NCBI RefSeq assembly: GCF_019059575.1
Contig: NW_024882755.1
Coordinates: forward strand, 124,001-188,000
From: Amphibalanus amphitrite
Lineage: Eukaryota; Arthropoda; Thecostraca; Balanomorpha; Balanidae
Length of the DNA stretch: 64,000 nt
Direction of reading: 5' to 3'
Shown here: positions 61,501 to 64,000 of the stretch, in pieces
Layout: each line of letters starts with the position of its first letter
Numbering within the stretch: position 1 is the first letter of the stretch
Notes under the pieces: generated by a model
Seen by the model: the letters and a program-made list of their open reading frames with translations, nothing else
What the model was told of the DNA's origin: nothing
Databases searched by the model: none
Made by a program: the position numbers and the translations under genes

Positions 61501-63170
61501 CGCTGGCTTCACTGGCTGAGGTTTGGCACCTTAGTATCCAATCAAAATGTATTATCCATTCCCCCAAAATGTGCCTTGTTTTTTATGACACTGTCGTAGA
61601 CAGAGACTCGGCGACCACGCTCGCGTCTCTAGCGACTAGCACATGCCTGTTGCCGCCTGTCTCCCACCAGTGAGTTGCTGGGTCAGTCGACGGGCACGAC
61701 GCCTCCTTGGGGACAGTACGGACGGCAGCCACTTTCCGCGATGGCCCGACGGTGCGCCTGGTTTCCTGGTCGCTCCCCTCCCTCTCCCCCGAGTGGGGTA
61801 ACAGACGGTCCCAGTGGACAGGCTGGCGAGTGACGTCACTGATTCAACGCCAGGCGGCCCGACTTTCCTGTCGAAGCCATTTGGGCTGATTGTCTGGTAC
61901 AAATGTCTGTACTGGGATGTGCAGTCTCTGTCGCTAGAGCTGTTTTAACGAGATACTGGAATGGTGGTTTCGTCCAAGCTGCTCACTGCTCATCATTGTT
62001 TAGCGTCTGAAGACGTCAGTTAACATTGCTACTCCCACTTTTCGTTACCCATTGTTTTACTTTGCGTTATAAACAAGAAGTCATTCGTTGCTTTTCCTTT
62101 CCTTCGTATGCCTCAGTATGTCCAGCCTTTCCGGTCACGGCCGATTCAGCAAGATAGCAGATTTTTGAAATCTGAAAGCACCATCTTCAGTTCTCAGGCT
62201 TCACTTCAAGTTTATTTGAAGATAATGTCATACAACGTCAAATATGAAACGCCTCACGACATGCGAAAGCTCGCTTAGCCACATGTTGTTTTGTCTTCAT
62301 TCAATTCCTTTTAATTTCATTCAATTCCATTAAATTTCACTTCCATTGCGAGGCAGTTGCTATCGGGTGCTCATTCTGTGGTTGTTTGCTGAATGTTGTG
62401 AGAAAATGTTTTAGCTAGGGCACTTTGTAGATTGCATAGCAGGACATTCTAGCCATAATGGTTCTGTATACGGCCGCTGCTTATCACAATAAGTCTTCAT
62501 TTTTTCATGGCTTCCGCTGTTAGCGTAATTCGTGCATTGTTGGGCATGCAGTTTGGTAAAAAAAAACTGTTATTGCTCTGCATGCTCTGATAATCGATGA
62601 AGGCGGTTGCGGCTCCTTTTCGAGACCAGTGACCGTATGTTTTCACAATGATATCGACATGGACGGTATTATTGTGATAGCGGGCCATCACACACCCATA
62701 TGTGTTATCCTGCTGTCTGGGGATGCTTTGACGATCTGCAGACTTTGAGCTCCCGCTGAACCTAAGAACACATACATACGTTGCCTTCTTAGTCCACCGA
62801 CAAATGCTATCGACCATGGTAGCAAAGCAGATGTCGATGCCACGATTTTTATTTTGCATACTCGGAAATGATGTACCCATTCATGAAGGACTTGGAAATC
62901 TGCGACAAATATGAAGTAAACGTTGCACTACAACTGAAAAGTAAATTCTAACCGTGTGCATTGTTGTAACCACACAGTTTTCATGGCATCAACTCTCAGT
63001 CTCTCGCACTCACGCGAATATTGATACGCTAATGACATGCTCGAATGTTTTGTCTTACTTTCGTTTTCCTCTCTTTCCAGAACTGTTTGGGCATTTTGTA
63101 CGCGGTCTACATGGACAGTTTAGGTCCCGAGCTGGAGGCGCTAGTAGGCAATATTCTAGGCTGTGTTCAG
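43532..63170 (+). CDS. Sbf: SET-binding factor (MTMR5/MTMR13 family), 5' part, partial
   Basis: Five coding exons, 172 aa, open at the right edge of the window: 43532-43586, 47723-47808, 51361-51516, 60857-60985, 63081-63170. All have GT-AG sites; exon 1 phase (one base) is completed by exon 2 and later junctions are phase 0. The protein starts [18 protein letters not shown] and continues [39 protein letters not shown] and [18 protein letters not shown], the uDENN module of SBF1/SBF2 and fly Sbf. Full-length relatives have about 1,800-2,000 residues: DENN (Rab GEF), GRAM, inactive myotubularin phosphatase and PH domains, acting with active myotubularins in phosphoinositide and endosome traffic. 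Only the N-terminal Rab-GEF part lies here. Confidence 0.93.
43587..47722 (+). other. Sbf intron 1
   Basis: 4.1 kb with no supported gene or element; the second half is GC-rich (for example 45540-45620 and 46680-46860). A short GTCC microsatellite is at about 47516-47535. The acceptor TTGCAG ends at 47722. Confidence 0.65.
47723..47808 (+). CDS. Sbf: Sbf coding exon 2
   Basis: 86 nt; AA completes Lys, then [17 protein letters not shown] to DGIEL; donor CTG|GTGAGT. Confidence 0.93.
47809..51360 (+). other. Sbf intron 2
   Basis: 3.55 kb. It contains an imperfect repeat of CCCGTCACGGGATAGT at about 48130-48345; no gene seen otherwise. Confidence 0.65.
48095..48345 (+). repeat. Imperfect GTCACGGGATAGT repeat
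   Basis: Five or six loosely spaced copies of CCGTCACGGGATA and GTGTGTC text with 30-60-bp spacing. Confidence 0.55.
51361..51516 (+). CDS. Sbf: Sbf coding exon 3
   Basis: 156 nt, phase 0 at both ends. [19 protein letters not shown] to QPSKPVDE; donor GAG|GTGGGT. Confidence 0.93.
51517..54941 (+). other. Sbf intron 3, part before the palindromic element
   Basis: No gene. GC-rich patches without repeat structure I can name. Confidence 0.6.
54970..55231. repeat. 262-bp inverted repeat
   Basis: Left text ACACCTTTAAGGGTGTGTAC...GGGTGTCTGACACCC is mirrored by the right text up to CACACCCTTAAAGGTGT, with a centre at about 55100 (GGGTGCACACCC). An extra short CTTTTAGGTGTCTGACACC unit makes the left arm slightly longer. 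RNA from either strand would fold into a stem of about 120 bp. Confidence 0.85.
55909..56020 (-). mobile_element. Old copy of the GGAGTC MITE
   Basis: Reads TGCTACGGAGTCAGAGTCGG and ends GTCACTGAAAATCC, the diverged reverse complement of one unit of 56257-56536. Confidence 0.6.
56257..56536 (+). mobile_element. Dimeric hAT-like MITE of (GACTCC) type
   Basis: An 8-bp duplication GGTGTAGG at 56249-56256 and 56537-56544 encloses 280 bp with inverted ends CAGGGCTGCGGAGTCG / GACTCCGCAGCCCTG. Inside are two head-to-tail copies of about 140 bp (junction at about 56397-56405), each a run of GACTCC units between the CAGCCCTG-type ends. The 8-bp duplication suggests hAT. Confidence 0.82.
57160..60856 (+). 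other. Sbf intron 3, part after the palindromic element
   Basis: No gene supported. G-runs occur at about 58360-58379 and 58713-58726. The last 140 bases are an array of CTGAC motifs and a C-run leading to the acceptor CCGCAG at 60856. Confidence 0.6.
60720..60856 (+). promoter_or_regulatory. Branchpoint-like CTGAC array and acceptor of Sbf exon 4
   Basis: At least six CTGAC and several CTGAA/CTGAT motifs, many within CATGCTGACC-like repeats, are followed by a 14-C run and CTCTGCCCGCAG. CTGAC fits the animal branchpoint consensus. Confidence 0.55.
60857..60985 (+). CDS. Sbf: Sbf coding exon 4
   Basis: 129 nt, phase 0. [20 protein letters not shown], then [21 protein letters not shown]; donor CGG|GTGAGT. 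The [12 protein letters not shown] block is diagnostic of the DENN region in this family. Confidence 0.93.
60986..63080 (+). other. Sbf intron 4
   Basis: 2.1 kb, no gene or named repeat; acceptor TTTCCAG ends at 63080. Confidence 0.75.
63081..63170 (+). CDS. Sbf: Sbf coding exon 5
   Basis: 90 nt, phase 0. [20 protein letters not shown] then [10 protein letters not shown]; donor CAG|GTGAGT. Aligns with the vertebrate ACLGLIYTVYVDSL block. Confidence 0.93.
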
Positions 63171-64000
63171 GTGAGTTTTCCGCGTGCGTCAAGTGTCGGG
63201 GAACCGTTAGCGACCTTCCCTCGTAAGAGGACAATGTCGCGTGATGGTGGTCGAGTGCATTACATTCCCGACTCAGCCGCCGTGGAGCCGCTTACAGGTG
63301 TCTCGGTTGAGTCGGCCGGATTAGTGGGAGGGGGGGGGGGGGAGGTCGCGGTATGACAGGGAGCGAGGGACGAGCGGTGCTTAAACTGGATTGCGTGCAG
63401 CGATTTGTTTGTGACGATTATACACGGAAGGGTACAGCACGTGGAATGCGGCCTTGCTTGTAAGGTGCGCCTTTGATTCCAGGAGATCGGTTAAATTACG
63501 TAAGTGGTTCGTTTGATAAGTGATAGTAGGCTGTGTTGCAGCTATCGGAGCTCAAATGTAGAAGTTCTGCCCGCCGCTGTTTGTTGTTTGAACTCAAATA
63601 TCGTTTTGGAGCTGGTGGTGTCATATATCATCTGATGACTCTGCCATAACGTCTATCAACATTGAGCGCCAAGGTTCACTGTGTTCAAGTCGTCTTCAAA
63701 TGTACCGCTGCAATATGCTCGAATCTTGTGTTGCAAGTCCCGTGCCCCCAGTAATTCAGCCCAGTATGCCCTCACCACCCCCATGAACACTCCACGCCGA
63801 TGTGTACCTTCCTTTATCTTCTCTTGGAGACTGATTGCGATCTGTCTCCTGGTGCTTCCCCTAGCGTTACAGTCTGTGTCCAACTGCTACCCTCCCCCGC
63901 CCAAACGTCCCGCCTTCGGCTGGGCCCTAGCCCGGCCTAGTATGTCTAACTATCTGCTCTTTTCATGCAGTCTGAGTTTGACATCTTTCTGCTTCCTCTT
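63171..64000 (+). other. Sbf intron 5, runs off the window
   Basis: No gene. A G-run is at 63331-63342. The final 20 bases (CATCTTTCTGCTTCCTCTT) look like a polypyrimidine tract, so the next exon probably begins just beyond the edge. Confidence 0.55.

Noticed and set aside
63971-64000. Sbf coding exon 6 starting after TTTCATGCAG
   Set aside because: SEFDIFLLPL does not fit the conserved residues expected after LGCVQ, and the sequence itself looks like a pyrimidine tract before a later acceptor.

Overview
This window is animal nuclear DNA: genes split by GT-AG introns, long introns full of transposons, and no operons. Arrays of CCTAA/TTAGG at about 21.7-22.1 kb are the arthropod-type telomere pentamer. 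With the gene content this suggests an arthropod, probably a crustacean; that placement is inference, not proof.

Three host genes can be assembled from exons whose phases join. (1) An achaete-scute-type bHLH transcription factor on the + strand (coding exons 874-1268, 10997-11162, 12638-12727; 216 aa). Intron 1 carries a full-length LINE of the L1/Tx1 type (about 1974-9102) with both ORFs open and a 14-bp target-site duplication. Intron 2 carries a TTAA-flanked piggyBac-like MITE. (2) FBXO8, an F-box plus Sec7-like protein, on the - strand (six coding exons between 41992 and 18306; 304 aa, complete). (3) The 5' part of Sbf (SBF1/SBF2, MTMR5/13 family) on the + strand: five coding exons from 43532 to 63170, 172 aa, running off the right edge. 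FBXO8 and Sbf start head to head about 1.5 kb apart.

Layout: 0-12.7 kb bHLH gene; 12.9-16.2 kb intergenic; 16.24-18.28 kb a foldback-type transposon with 8-bp target-site duplication, inserted 14 bp past the FBXO8 stop codon and itself carrying a mariner relic; 18.3-42 kb FBXO8, of which 21 kb is one intron; 42-43.5 kb shared promoter interval; 43.5-64 kb Sbf, whose introns hold a 2.2-kb palindromic DNA element (54942-57159).

The 21-kb FBXO8 intron is the most unusual part. About 20 kb of it (19806-39948) lies between inverted ends sharing a CCGTCGGGAGG terminus and AAGCCGTATC subrepeats. Inside are interstitial telomeric arrays with regular spacers, a long hairpin, a second piggyBac-like MITE, a non-autonomous hAT-like element, arrays of GAGGGCC minisatellite, DNA-element ends carrying CArG-box sequences, and a Ty3/gypsy retrotransposon with LTRs identical by eye. 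Next to it, 40066-40881 is a minisatellite whose unit is the FBXO8 exon-3 splice-donor junction itself, giving about 20 decoy donor sites.

Functionally the host genes are a neural-type bHLH regulator, an F-box/Arf-pathway protein and a Rab-GEF/myotubularin pseudophosphatase. Only the FBXO8-Sbf pair could plausibly be co-regulated, through the shared promoter interval. All calls were made by reading; no alignment or database search was run.
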